Below, piece after piece: positions 1 through 11,980 of a stretch of DNA of 64,000 nucleotides; position 1 is the first letter of the stretch, and every line of letters starts with the position of its first letter. The position numbers were made by a program, and so were the translations under genes. Below the pieces are notes generated by a model that worked only from the letters and a program-made list of their open reading frames with translations, was not told the origin of the DNA and did not search any database. The DNA is from Warburgia ugandensis. Lineage: Eukaryota > Streptophyta > Magnoliopsida > Canellales > Canellaceae. The stretch is from NCBI GenBank assembly GCA_035236585.1, contig CP141127.1:76055495-76119494 (forward strand). Reading direction: 5' to 3'.

Positions 1-433
1 TTGACTATGGGTCACCCATCTCCCTCCATATGAAACAAATCATTGATCAGTGATTGTGCGTAGCCCATCTCTCAGGAAGAAAACAATATCTTAACTATAG
101 CCAGAGTGACTATGGGAATCCCATCTCCTCTATGTGTATGGAAGTGACACGTTGTAAGGAGGTTGACTATGGGTCGCCCATCTCCCTCCATATGAAACAA
201 AGCCATGAAAGGTGACTGTGGATAGCCCATCTCCCAAAAGGCTGGTAGTATTACATTTATCTCTCTGTAGCATAACATGTTTTGAGATAGAGTACTATGG
301 GAAGCCTAGATGCTCTAAGTATATGGAATCAAGCCGCAACTGGTGACTGTAGGTAGCCTTCTCCTTAAAAGAGGACAATATTGTGTCTGTTTGTCTATGA
401 AAGACTTGTAAGAGTTGTAAGACTATGAATATC
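1..433. repeat. Diverged tandem repeat, about 162-bp period
   Basis: A block beginning ttgactatgggtcRccc at position 1 recurs at 163, a period of 162 bp. Each unit also holds a second half-unit of the form gac/gat-tgt-g...tagcccatctc (near 52, 213 and 345). A further, more diverged start (actatgggaagcc) lies near 293. The array runs up to the target duplication of the LINE at 434. No coding potential is evident. It probably belongs to an old LTR, because the second LTR element in this window also carries internal short tandem repeats, but that is inference. Confidence 0.6.
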
Positions 434-3371
434 ATCATCACCATCATCATCAAGACCTTATCCCAATTAGGGGTTGGCCACATGAATCTTATTCCTCCAT
501 TCCACTCTATTAGATACCATAATTTCATTCAGTCCCAAAGTTTTTAAATCTTTCCTCACCACTTCTATCCACGTTCTTTTGGGCCTTCCCCTTGCCCTTT
601 TAGAACCTTCTACTTGTATTGCCTCACTCCTTCTAACTGGTGCCATTGTTAGTCTCCTTTGGACATGTCCAAACCATCTAAGTCTAATCTCCTTCATCTT
701 ATTACCTATTGGTGCTATCCCTAAATTTCCTCTAATATTTTCATTTCTAATTCTGTCCTTTCTTGTCTTACCACTCATCCATCTCAACATCCTCATTTCT
801 GTGACGCTCATCCTATGAGTATCATGTTCCTTAACTGGCCAACACTCTGATTCATAGAGCATGGCCGGCCTTAAAGCCATCCTATAGAATTTTTCTTTTA
901 GTTTGAGTGGCACCCGTCGATCACATAAAACTCCAAATGCACATCTCCATTTGTTCCAACCCGCTTGAATTCTCTGGGTAACCTCCCTCTCAATCTCTCC
1001 ACTCTCATGGATCAATGATCCTAAGTACTGAAAGAGGTCTTTCACTGGGACTTCTTGGTTATCAATCTTGACTGGTGTTCCACTCCTACTCTCCTTGCTA
1101 AAATTACATTCCATATACTCTGTCTTAGTTCGGCTAATTTTAAATCCTTTAAATTCTAATGCTTCTCTCCATAACTCTAGCTTTATGTTTACACCCTCCC
1201 TTGTCTCATCAAGTAAGACTATATCATCTACAAATAACATGCACCAGGGGATCTCCTTGTGCAAATGTTTTGTTAACTCATCCATAACTAATGTGAAGAG
1301 GTATGGACTCAATGCTAATCCTTGGTGCAATCCTACAGTGACAGGAAAATCACTAGTCACAACACTAGTGGTCTTAACATTTGTTACTGCTCCTTCATAC
1401 ATATCTTTAATTATGTCTATATACCCCTGAGAAACCCCCTTACCACCCAACACCCTCCATATTAACTCTCTAGGGACCTTATCATAAGCTTTCTCTAAAT
1501 TGATAAAGACCATATGTAGATCTTTCCTTTAGCAAGAAAATAGCTTCCATGGAAGACCTCCCAAGTATGAAACCAAACTGATTCTTCGATACACTTGTTT
1601 CATGTCGTAGCCTCTTCTCAATCACTCTTTCAAAAAGTTTCATGGTGTGGCTCATAAGTTTGATCCCTTGATAATTAGTGCTGCTCTGAATGTCACCTTT
1701 ATTCTTATAGATTGGTACAATAGAACTTTTCTTCCACTCATCAGGCATTTTCTTTGATTTTATAATCTTGTTAAACAACTTGGTCAATTAAACTACTCCA
1801 ATATCTCCCATATGCTTCCAAACCTCTATTGGTACACCATTAGGCCCCATGACCTTTCCTGATTTCATCTTTTTTAAGGCCTCTTTTACTTCAGGTATTC
1901 TAATCGTACGTTCATATTTATAATATCCAATGTTATTTAGATTTATATTGAAAATCTTAGAGCCATTCTCATTTAATAATTTTTGAAAGTATGTTTCCCA
2001 CCTTTGTTTGATCTCATCTTCTTTGACTAATACCCTTTGATCATTGCTTCTAATACACCTAACATGATCTAAGTCCTTACCCTTCTGTTCTCTTACTTTT
2101 GCAAGTTTAAACACATCTTTCTCACCTTCTCTTGTTCCTAATTTATTATAGAGCTCATCATATGCTTTAAGTTTAGCCTCACTTACTATTCTCTTAGAAG
2201 CATTTTTAGCATTCTTATATTGTTCATAGTTTTCATTATTTCTAATCTTCTGCCAAGCTTTAAATCATATCCATTTTTCTTTAATAACTTTTTGCACTAT
2301 TTCACTCCACCACCATGTTTCCTTTGCTAATAGCCTTTTACCTTTAGATACTCCTAAGACATCTTTTGCCACTTTCTTAATGGACTCAGCCATATTAGTC
2401 CACATGGTATTTACTTCTGTTTCATAGTTCCAATTTCCTTCTACCATCAACTTATTTTTGAATGAGGTTATTTTCTCTCCTTTTAAGTTCCATCTTTTGG
2501 TATGGATATCCATAACCATTAACCTATGTTGTGAGGTTAAACTCTCACCAGGTATCACCTTACAATCCTTGCATATAGATCGTTTATTATTCCTAAGTAG
2601 AAAAAAGTCTATTTGGCTTTTATGAAGTCCACTTTTAATGGTTATTAAGTGTTCATCCCTCTTCTTAAAGAGTGTATTTGCAATGGACAGGTTATATGAC
2701 AAAGCAAAATTGAGGATATTCTCCCCCATCTCATTTCGTTCACCTATACCATACCCTCCATGTATTCTATCATATCCTTCCTTATCTTTTCCAACATGTC
2801 TATTTAAGTATGCTCCTATAAATATCCCCTTAGTGTTGGGAATTTCTTGTATGACTCCCTCCATATCTTCCCAAAAATGTCTCTTGATTATATCTTATAA
2901 CCCTACTTGTGGTGTGTATGCACTTATAACATTTATAATATGCTCTCATAGAATAATTATTATTATTATAATTCTATCACTGATTCTTTTAATGTCCACA
3001 ACTTTATCCTTTAATTCCTTATCCACTATTATTCCTACGCCATTTTTGTTATTTTCTTTTCCTACGTACCATAATTTATACTCATCTATTTCTCTAGCTT
3101 TAGCCCCTTTCCACTTAGTTTCTTGGATACAAGCGATGTTGACTCTCCTACGTTTCATTGCGTCTACTAACTCCAAACTCTTACCTGTCAATGTCCCTAT
3201 ATTCCATGTAGCAATGTGAATCTTAAGTTCTGGAGATACCCTATTTACTACCGCCTTTCTCAACCTCCATGGTATGAACCCATGTCTACTTTTCACTGTA
3301 GCTGGGTTTTGATGCAGTGCGTCGCTTCTGAGGGGACGCTCTATCAGCCCTATTGTAAGACTATGAATATC
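415..3371 (-). mobile_element. RTE-type LINE, near full length, with 19-bp target duplication
   Basis: The element body is 434-3352 on the minus strand. It is flanked by identical 19-bp direct repeats, ttgtaagactatgaatatc, at 415-433 and 3353-3371. Its 3' end is the short ATG/GAT trinucleotide tail typical of plant RTE elements, seen here as atcatcaccatcatcatc at the left edge. It carries an apurinic-type endonuclease domain followed by a reverse transcriptase, as in the RTE clade, in which one ORF encodes both. A body of about 2.9 kb is close to the usual 3.2 kb, so little 5' sequence is missing. Host DNA on both sides is LTR-like and older than this insertion. Confidence 0.9.
467..3352 (-). 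pseudogene. RTE endonuclease/reverse transcriptase ORF, broken
   Basis: The reading frame falls into pieces: 3398-2946, 2864-2265, 2114-1788, 1787-1482 and 1513-467. The first piece has the endonuclease start, with the motifs ATWNIGTLTG and CIQETKWKG. The second continues the endonuclease, but the position normally read as GDLNG is AYLNRHVGK, so a catalytic aspartate is lost, while the late SQHRLMVMD histidine motif remains. The reverse transcriptase pieces include [39 protein letters not shown] and the catalytic loop FVDDIVL. The C-terminal part has [14 protein letters not shown] and [12 protein letters not shown]. Frameshifts near 2870-2945, 2114-2265 and 1480-1515 mean no complete enzyme can be made. 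It is a dead copy that may be related to a mobile family elsewhere in the genome. Confidence 0.9.
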
Positions 3372-5410
3372 TTGTGATTTTATATCTAGTAATGTCATAC
3401 ATGGATAGATTAAATCTTAGATGGAATTTATATTATGCTAATTACATTGCATAAGTTTATAACAAGCTCTAAGTAGATTATGAGTTGTTAGAGTTTGAAA
3501 TGATTTGATATGTATCTATCTACGTCATGAGTTGATAGGTAATGAAATGATATGATATGAGATTACCTAAAATGAATGGAGATGTATGAGATATGAATAT
3601 CATAGTATGATTAAGACTATATGACTGTATAATGTTCTTTAGAACAGATATGTGTACAGTAATGATGTTATTATCAGTTTGAAAAGGCCGACAAGTAGAT
3701 TAACCTATTACTACTATGAATTTTAAAGTAATCATATGTTACTTGATTTTTCAAGTATGATGTGGATTTTGTAAATGATATGCATACATATATACACACA
3801 TGTGTGTGCTTATGATGCATTCCATGTGATGGTTTGTGGCCATGTACTTTTATCATTAGAAAAACCTTTCTTCAAATCATTGCATGTGAATGCTGTGATT
3901 TGGTTTTGTAGTATTGAATTATCTACTGATTATGTTATATACTCACCCTATTATTTTACCACAGTTCAGCTGGGAAATAATTAGAAAGGAGATTAAGATT
4001 TTGAGAAGACCACTTATTGATTTAAAGAAGGTAAATAGTGATGAAATCTAGAGTTTCATTAAGAAACTCAATTTATGTTGACTATTAGATAATATTTCAA
4101 TCTTATATGTGATTTGAATTGTAATTGGGTTGTGTCTGATAAGTCCTAGAAATGTTGTATGTCAAATTTATTTGAAAAGGAGATGGAGTCTCCAATTATT
4201 TTTAAAACTTAAATGAATGCTTATCAGGTACATCGCATCACATGCGTTAAATGTCTTATGTCCGGAGAATAGAGAAAACTCTTCCAAATTTTCAATAGAA
4301 ATGTAGCACTCTTTTCACTAAGAATCCTTTTTGAGAAAAGAAAAATGCAACTCAAGGTTTTTAAGAATGAATTAAAAAAAAAATAAAATTCTTCCACTAT
4401 TATTTGATTTTCAAAAATAATTTTCAATAGAGATCGATATCTCTATGTAAATGTCTTTTGTATTCAAAAAGTGTTATAAAAACTTGGGTCATAACTCATG
4501 CACATCCATCATTACTTGGATCCAATTAGGTGACTCATAAGAGTTAAGCCTAGCCTGTGGCAAGTTGTAGGACCCCTTTAGTTGTTATGTTAGGAGTGTA
4601 GTTGACCACTGGTACTCTAAAAAGAAAATTTGATACCAGCCTGAGGTAAAGGCTTTTGTGCTTATAAAAGGGTCATGGGACCTTCCACACAGTGTAATCC
4701 ATTCTTACCCATGAGTATCGGTGTAGGTCATGTGGCATTCACGATCCAATGTAGGCAAGAGATGTTGGTTCTCTCTACATGCATAGCAGTTGAATTGTGA
4801 TATGAATATCGATGGTATGTCAATCAACCTCGAGGGATTTAGACCATTTGCTTTATGGCCTCAGTAGGATGCTGTTGTCTGATCAGTTTTATACTATTTA
4901 ACATGTTTTATATATTGGGTACAACTTCTAATGTTGTGTACTTTTGAATTGAGATTTATAATATTCTATGTAATTTGTCGTGAATTTTAGGGTTTAAATC
5001 ATTATCAAATTTTGATACTAATCATGATTAATCAATGGCATATTATTATCTCTATGCATTCATATGTTTTCTGCATGTTTTTATCTGGCTTGGAATTTCT
5101 CACTGAGTGGGGTGTACTCACCCGTAAGAGGCAGAACAGAAGGAGAGCGAAAGTATGATAGTGAAATTAGTTATTTGTTTGGTTTAGAATAAAAATCATT
5201 GAGCATTTAGAATTATGATGTAATGGGATAATAAACATTGATCTGAATATGAGGATTTGATTTAATTCAAATTATAGTATCTTCTAATGTTGTTTGGGCT
5301 GTGACCAGTGGGTCTTGATAGTACATGTTATTACGTACTTAGTTTGCCTATATGTGGAGTTTTGTTAAGACACCATAGCTTAGAAGGGAAATTTTCAAAA
5401 CTAATATATA
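3372..5410 (+). mobile_element. Probable decayed LTR sequence(s), no coding
   Basis: No gene is visible. Two stretches resemble the 3' half of the other LTRs in this window: an actcaccc motif followed about 190 bp later by a ctgtga or ttgtgtctga motif, at about 3947-4150 and again at about 5117-5330. This order matches the LTRs at 10200-10360 and 18100-18130. Between them, at 4660-4672, is a TATA-like tataaaaggg in a stretch resembling an LTR promoter. I read the region as one or two ancient LTR remnants that also include the tandem repeat at 1-433. Target duplications could not be found, so the borders are uncertain. Confidence 0.4.
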
Positions 5411-5772
5411 TGATATGTTTAAAAATGTTTTATAAAAGTAAAAAATAAAAAAATTACTCATGATCCTAATCATTTCCAAATAAGTTTTTGAAAATTATTT
5501 CTAGAAAAACCAAAGCATCACACGTGGTTTGCCACATTAGATCTCCGTGAATTATTTATTTCCTCTATTTTTACAACTCAACAAACACATCCTTCTTTTC
5601 ATCCATTCTAGGTTTAAAGAGATGATGTGGGTATGAAGAGAAGACATTGATGGACTATTAACAGGGAGTTTTGACCATAATGGGGTTTAAAAAAATCTTC
5701 CGAACAACACAACCATGTTTAGGATTGGAAAATGACTAATGTCAGAGCGAAGACCATCGGTGGCACTTCATC

Positions 5773-5888
<116 letters not shown>

Positions 5889-7551
5889 AAACCCAAAGAA
5901 AAAGATTATTCATGACATGAAAAATTAGCTAGACAAGGTGGTAGTCGATTGCTAGGTCCAAAGCTAGAGATGAGAGGACAAAACACTCTACTTGACCAAT
6001 GAGGTAACTTGCCACTAATCGAAGTAGCTCCCGTTAACATTGGGCAGGTATCTTCTTCCTACAAGGCCAGAGGAATCTAAGGGAGGAGGTGAAACAGAGG
6101 GAAGAAGTTGCACACCCTCTCTACCTTTGATTGAACTGCCTATGAGCTTTGATCTTATCCCTGGATTCTAAAAATCCAGTGGTTTTAATATTCACTGAAT
6201 AGTTTAAACAATTTTTGTTGGGTCTTTTAAGGGTTTAAATTATATATACTATGTTTAATGTTTTTGAGGATAAACTATGTTTGTTTAAAGCTTTGTTTAA
6301 AAACACTATTTAATTTCTGTATTTTATAATAATCACCTTTGACTTGTGGGTAAACTATTTTCATTTATAGGTTTGCTACAATTTTATTTAAATTTGTTTA
6401 ATTTAGAAGTTTATGTTAGATTTAACTATAAATAATTAATGATGGTGTTTGCTAGTACTGACAGCAATGGTTGTTGTCAAAGTGGAAAAGTTGAGAAAGA
6501 ATAAGAAGGGCGCACAACTGTTGCATGGGACCCATTGGCTTATATTTATCTATATGGATGGTGTTTGAAGGTGGTGGTACTAGTGGTGACAACAATGGTC
6601 GTGAAAACATCGATAGGAAAGAAGAAGAAGAAGAAGAAGAGCTCCATGAAGTGTTTATTCATTGTATGAGATGATAAGCCCCTTAAACTATGTGGGTTGT
6701 CACGTTAGTCAAATGAACTACACATGATTTGGGTAGGCCCCTTTGCCCTCTTCCCTAATGGTAGAACAAATAGGGGTTCACATTGGTCTATTCTAGAATG
6801 TTTTAGGTGTGGATTGACTCTATTAAAAGTTTAGTCGTAAGATAGAAAATCACAAATAGTTTAGGGGTCACCAATATGATATTTCCATATACCATTTCTT
6901 GTTTCAATGATCCTCTTTTTTCTCAATTTTCTTTTCAGTAGGCCAATAATCCTCTTTACCTTTTTGCAATTACTAATTACTACTTAAAACTACAATAATC
7001 ATTAAAAAGTCTGCATAGCACCCAATTGGTATGGTATATATAATATGATTTATGTGATTGTACCAAATTAGTCCATATCATCATGTGCGAAGTAATTTGG
7101 AAAATCACATAAAGCCTATTATGTAGCCCTTGCATATTGAGCCCATAGTATTCTCACTTTTTTAAAAAAAAAGTGGATTACATAAATACATCAATCATGG
7201 TGATGATATTTTGTAGATCTAAGGCACTCATCAAGTTTCAGATGGTTCAAATAGATTAGAGATCGCCATTGAATGCTTTTATCCCATGTTTCTTTAGGTC
7301 AAAAATTAAGACCATTAATTTCTATTTTAATTTTTTAATGACCCAAATGCAAGTGGTTAGCATTGTCCAAATGTAATGATTTCTAGTGGGTTATCCAATT
7401 TCTATATGTTGTACATAATGAATAGCTCAAATCTTCTAAAAATGCCAACGGTAGCATCTACTCCTTAAGACATGTAAAAGCATCTACTCATACCAATTTA
7501 TGACCATTATTACTACCACTATTAGACAATCTAACTGTTGTTGGCTTCACT

Positions 7552-7620
7552 TGCCAAAGTTACAATTGGTGGTTCAATGTCTATCATGCCAAAGTTACAA
7601 TTGGTGGTTCAATGTCTATC
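7552..7620. repeat. Two-copy 35-bp direct repeat
   Basis: The block starting tgccaaagttacaattgg at 7552 is repeated from 7587 without visible change. This is a recent small tandem duplication. Confidence 0.9.
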
Positions 7621-7970
7621 TAACAAAGCACACACTTAGAGTATGAATTGAAAGATTAGAAAGACAATTGAGAAGAGAGAGAAAGAGAGCTGCTCTCTTG
7701 TTATATATTTCTTCAAAACAAGTAATATATACTTCTAGTTGAATAAGGGGAGAAACTTTCATGACTGGTGGAAGTACTAAAGGAAACATAATGAGATCTA
7801 GTTTCTAATTGATATTAGTCAACATGAGAGAACAATTGAGAATAAAAGATGTCAGAAAAATTGTAGGATAAGGAAAGTTTGGGATAGATCTTATCCATGT
7901 GTAGGATACAATCTTTATCCTTTCACGTCCCCTTGCATGCATAAAAGTGACTTTGAGATTATTGTATAAC

Positions 7971-10551
7971 TGTAATGACTCCAATTTTCTAATATTGGAA
8001 TTCCAAGTTTAGCAATGAAAAGTTCAGTTTTTAAAGAAAAGGGCATTTTAGTCATTTCACCATTCACCTTGACTGAACCGAGAAATTTGGTCCAAAAAAT
8101 GGTTCCATTAGATGCGTCTCGGAAAAAGGAATCCAACGAGACCAAAATCACCCAAAACGGAGTTAAAATGAGCAAGATATGGCCCTTTGAAGTTCAGGGG
8201 CAAAACTGTAAATTTCACAAAAACGACTTAACCTGAAAAACACAGGGGCCCGTTTTGATACAAGCACCCCGTCGTCTTTAACCTCTAGAGGGTTCTAGAA
8301 TGGCGGTGATTGGAGGAGAAATCACCGTCATTCTGGAGGTTTCTCCACCGCCATTCAAAGGCGGTGAGAGCCCCCTCCAGAACCCTCTCTTAGCTCTATA
8401 AATAGAGCTCTTAGGTGCCTCTAATGGCAGCCCAAAACATTGGAGAAAACCAGTCGTGAAGCAATGACTTAGAGGGGAAAACAAGGAGAAAAACCCAGCA
8501 ACGAGCCAGGTACGTCCGAGATCGCTCAAAACCCATCTCCCCCATAGTTCCAAGGTTAATTTCCCTAAGTTTTTGCATGAAAAACCATGCAAAATGGAGC
8601 CCAGGAGAGCCACCAAGGACCCAGGGACGTTCCCTGGGCCACACTGGTTCGATAGGGGTCGAACCAGGGTGTCCTGAGGATGCCCCGGTGCCCCATACGA
8701 CGGAATGTTCCAGTCAGAACGTTCCACGTCGTCTCCATTTGAAAAACCAAACGGGAGCGTCCAGGGACGCGCCCGCTAAAGAGGAAAACGGGTGGAGCGT
8801 ACCGCGTGTCTGCAGACGCGCCCGCTAAGGCGCCCGCTGCAGACATGTGGCGTGCTAGTAGCGCGTCACCTTTTGGTTACTTAAGGAAGCTGGGGCGCAC
8901 GTCGCAGACGCGCAGCGCCCTAGCGTTCCGTCTTTTTTATCTTTAGGACTCCTATGTACGTACGACACTAAAATGCTTATAACTTGAGATCTAGAGCTCT
9001 GATTGAGGCGTCGTAAAAGGAGTTGTGTCCGTGTTGACGATGCAGACATATCTAAACTATAAAATCCCTGATCAAGGCCTAATCAAAGGTGGGCATGACC
9101 CTTAGAATAGGATGGTGGCCCGTTGCCACTAGAATCTTGGAAAACTAAGGACACCCATAGGCATAGGGATGGACCTCTAATGCCTAAGTAATAAGACCAA
9201 TTACTCTAAAACCCATAAAAGATAGGCCAAACTAACCTTGATTCCCCAAACCATGATCAGGAGCGTCCGAGGACAAAAGGGTTAGCGCGACCTAGCCAGG
9301 TAGGTGCTCTATCACTATTAGATTCTTTTAAAAGATCTATTATTGTTTTGAGAACATATGTTATAAGTATATGACTTGTTTAGCATGACTTGATTCAGCA
9401 TGCATATGATAAACGTTTTGTACATAGACATGTTTCGTAAAAGATTGCATATACATTGTGCACATATATGTTTTGTAAACAAGTGCATACATTGCATGAT
9501 TTAAGTACTTGCTAAGATTGCATGTCCTTGAGGGTTGCCAAAAGACGCTGGAGTGCCGAGGGCCAGGTAGTTGTGAGGAACCCAAAGAGGACTGGTTTTG
9601 AACAGAGGTTTTTGATCGTACATGATTTGGGCTAGTAAGCTCGTGGGTGCTATGCCGAGGGGTGTGGGTTAGCCACCCAGCCTCTACCACTATTAGGTGG
9701 ATGCGTACCACGCCCAAAAAGGGCATGACCCTGCTTCGACTGCATGTGGTACAGGGGGCTACCACTGGTGTCACGGCACTGAGTCGAAGTGTCATATGCC
9801 CCGTGGAGGTATATGATCCTGTGTCCCTAGGTACCCGGGGACCACACGGCGGTGAGGTCGTGGGCATAGTGAGACCCTATGGTTTCATGGATTTATGTGC
9901 ATTGCATATGGCATGATATGAGGTTGGTCGACCATACCATACTAGAAATCCATGAGTTGGACTCCATGAAGCATCTATTGCATATCATGATGTTATCATA
10001 TATATGTATATGATACTTTCAATTTTGGATTATGTGATCTTTTAAGTCATGAGTATTTCAGTTTGATCATGGATTCTTATACTGATATTGAACTAGAGTA
10101 TTCAAACATACACATGTTTTGAATGAGCATATGATTTTAAAACATCTCATGCATTTATAAAACTAATAGTGATAGGCTCCTACTGAGTATAGTATATACT
10201 CACCCAATCCTCAACATTTTTCAGATACAAAGTAAATACTTAAGGGCAAGGAACGTTTGTACTAGGAGACACAGACTAAGTACAAGTAAGTAAACTCCTA
10301 TCTTATCTTTCAATGTTACTTGGTTGTAGTTACACTCTAATAGCTGGGGCTGTGACTAACACTTTCTTGGGAATAATATTGATTTAAACTTTGCCATGAC
10401 TAAATTATTGGAGAATGTGTTTTGACACTCGGGGTTTTTATGAAAGATTGTTTTCCAAAAAGAAAAAGATTTTCATGCATTTCATATTTATAAAACAAGA
10501 GATCTCGCCTTTTGATCAAAATTGCATCATATAAAAACCCGGGTCGTGACA
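7971..10551 (+). repeat. 5' LTR of the 8.0-14.6 kb Ty3/gypsy element
   Basis: 2581 bp, TG...CA ends, about 95% identical by eye to the 3' LTR at 11981-14588. It contains a TATA box (8396-8405) preceded by a cluster of inverted GGCGGTG/CACCGCC motifs. ORFs inside it on either strand recur in the other LTR simply because the LTRs are copies, so I do not call them genes. Confidence 0.95.
8285..8405 (+). promoter_or_regulatory. LTR promoter: inverted-repeat cluster and TATA box
   Basis: ctataaatag at 8396-8405 is a strong TATA box. Just upstream, GGCGGTG occurs at 8302 and 8360 and its complement caccgYc at 8323 and 8346, forming nested hairpins. They are enclosed by gagggttct (near 8287) and agaaccctc (near 8380). 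The same arrangement is kept in the 3' LTR, with its TATA at 12406-12415. Transcription would begin about 30 bp after the TATA, making this the U3/R border. The promoter role is inferred from position and motif. Confidence 0.65.
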
Positions 10552-10553
10552 GT

Positions 10554-10571
10554 TGGTATCAGAGCATGGTT
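10554..10571 (+). other. Primer binding site, initiator tRNA-Met type
   Basis: tggtatcagagcatggtt begins two bases after the 5' LTR. It fits the 3' end of plant initiator tRNA-Met, the usual primer for Ty3/gypsy elements. Confidence 0.9.
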
Positions 10572-10692
10572 TAACGTTACTCACAGCCCAGTTATGAGGA
10601 GAAGAACTTATAATCAAGTTTCATCCATGAAAGAGTAAGGGGTAATAGGATAACACAAAATTGAGATATGGTGAATTGCTTAGTGATTACAG

Positions 10693-11740
10693 ATGCCTAG
10701 GAAGAAGGGAAGCAATGCTCCAAGACCTGAAGCGCCACCAGTGGACTCCACTGGGTCGGGCAACGGGATGGCTAAGTTATTCCAACAATTCTTACAAAAC
10801 ATGGGACAATACATGAATAGTCAAAGCAAACTCCTACCCCCCGAGATCCTTCCCCTAATAAAGCAATAGATAGGACTAAGGTTCAATTAGAAAGGTTTCA
10901 GAAACTAGCTCCCTCATTCATAGGAGAAGATGAAGCATCTACAGCTGAAAAATGGTTAATTGATATTGAAAAGATATTTAAGGCCATGAACATAGCTGAA
11001 GAAAGAAAAGTACCCATGGCCACATTTGTGTTTAGAGGAGAAGCTACCTTTTGGTGGGAAACAGCAGAGAGAACTTATTTTGATCAGCAAGAAACAATAG
11101 GATGGGAAGAATTTAAAAAGGTCTTTAACGACAAATATTATCCTAAACATGTAAGGAAATAGAAGGAAAAAGAATTTATGAACTTAGAACAAGGAAATAT
11201 GACTGTCCAACAATATGAAAGTAGATTCATCAGCCTCCGAAGATTTGCACCACGTGCTTGTGCTGATGAGGAAGATGCGGCAGAACGATTTGTAGATGGA
11301 CTCAACCCAGGACTCAGGAGCAGAGTTCTAGGTTTCCAACCTTCCACAGTAGCCAAAGCCGTAGAGATGGCCTCCCTATATGAAAAGGATTATCAAAGGA
11401 ACTAGGCAATAAAGGAAACTAAGAACATCAACACCATAGGAAATAAAGAAAAGAGACCATTTCAGTCCTTCGAACCCAGGCCACCTTTCAAGAAGCCGTT
11501 TGAAAACAAAGAAAGAAGACCATACTGGAAGACATGCCCTAAGTGTAATAGGTCTTATTCAGGCAAACCATGTCCCATTTCCAACATCACTTGCTATCTT
11601 TGTGGAGAACGAGGACATTTTGCTAGGGATTGTTCTAAAAAGGAAGTTGAAGAGCATAAAGGAGATCAAGTTCCCAAAATCCAAAGATGTGTTTTTGCCC
11701 ACACTTCCAGTCAAGCCCAGGCTTCAAATGCTGTAGTTGA
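10693..11740 (+). pseudogene. gag remnant with zinc knuckle
   Basis: The frame opens at 10693 with MPRKKGSNAPRPEAPP, a usual gag start. It shifts frame in a C run near 10838-10843, then continues through LERFQKLAPSFIGEDE, AEKWLIDIEKIF and FRGEATFWWETAE, the standard retrotransposon gag domain. An in-frame stop lies at about 11160 (the tag after aggaaa). The next piece, 11178-11405, holds MTVQQYESRFISLRRFAP. Farther on, near 11590-11635, a CCHC zinc knuckle reads CYLCGERGHFARDC in another frame. Gag would form the capsid and bind RNA. With at least two shifts and one stop it cannot work here. Confidence 0.9.
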
Positions 11741-11759
11741 AGGTACCCATAGAGTTGAC

Positions 11760-11910
11760 AAAGGATCTCAAACTAGAGACAAGACCAGTTGAGATTCAGG
11801 ATCGTAAGAATAAGAAGCTACAGAACAAGGACATACCCTTAGTCAAAGTTTTGTGGAGAAATGCACACATGGAAAAAGAGACTTGGGAACCGGAGTTAGA
11901 AATGTGAGAA
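11760..11910 (+). pseudogene. Extreme C-terminus of pol fused behind gag
   Basis: One frame reads RPVEIQDRKNKKLQNKDIPL, then VKVLWRNAHMEKETWEPELEM and a stop at 11906-11908. This is the typical end of Ty3/gypsy pol, after integrase. It follows the gag tail within about 100 bp, so everything between was deleted. No active-site residues of any enzyme remain. Confidence 0.85.
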
Positions 11911-11967
11911 AAGTAACCCGAGATCTTTTGACTATATATAGTAGAATTTTGGGGGCGAAATTCCCCT

Positions 11968-11980
11968 AAGGGGGTAAGAA
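11968..11980 (+). other. Polypurine tract
   Basis: aagggggtaagaa lies directly before the TG of the 3' LTR and would prime plus-strand synthesis. The second element in the window has a similar aagagggaaagaa in the same place. Confidence 0.8.

Noticed and set aside
579-1430. Plus-strand ORFs over the LINE (79 and 120 codons)
   Set aside because: They are antisense shadows of the LINE reverse transcriptase. The same shadow appears at 34297-34596 over the other LINE.
8278-8846. 149- and 93-codon ORFs in the LTR, with counterparts at 12288-12770
   Set aside because: They overlap the LTR promoter and leader on the wrong strand, and the duplication is due to LTR identity.
9361-9867. 168-codon minus-strand ORF that recurs at 13396-13902
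   Set aside because: The recurrence is explained by the two LTRs being copies. There is no domain, and the plus strand is open too.
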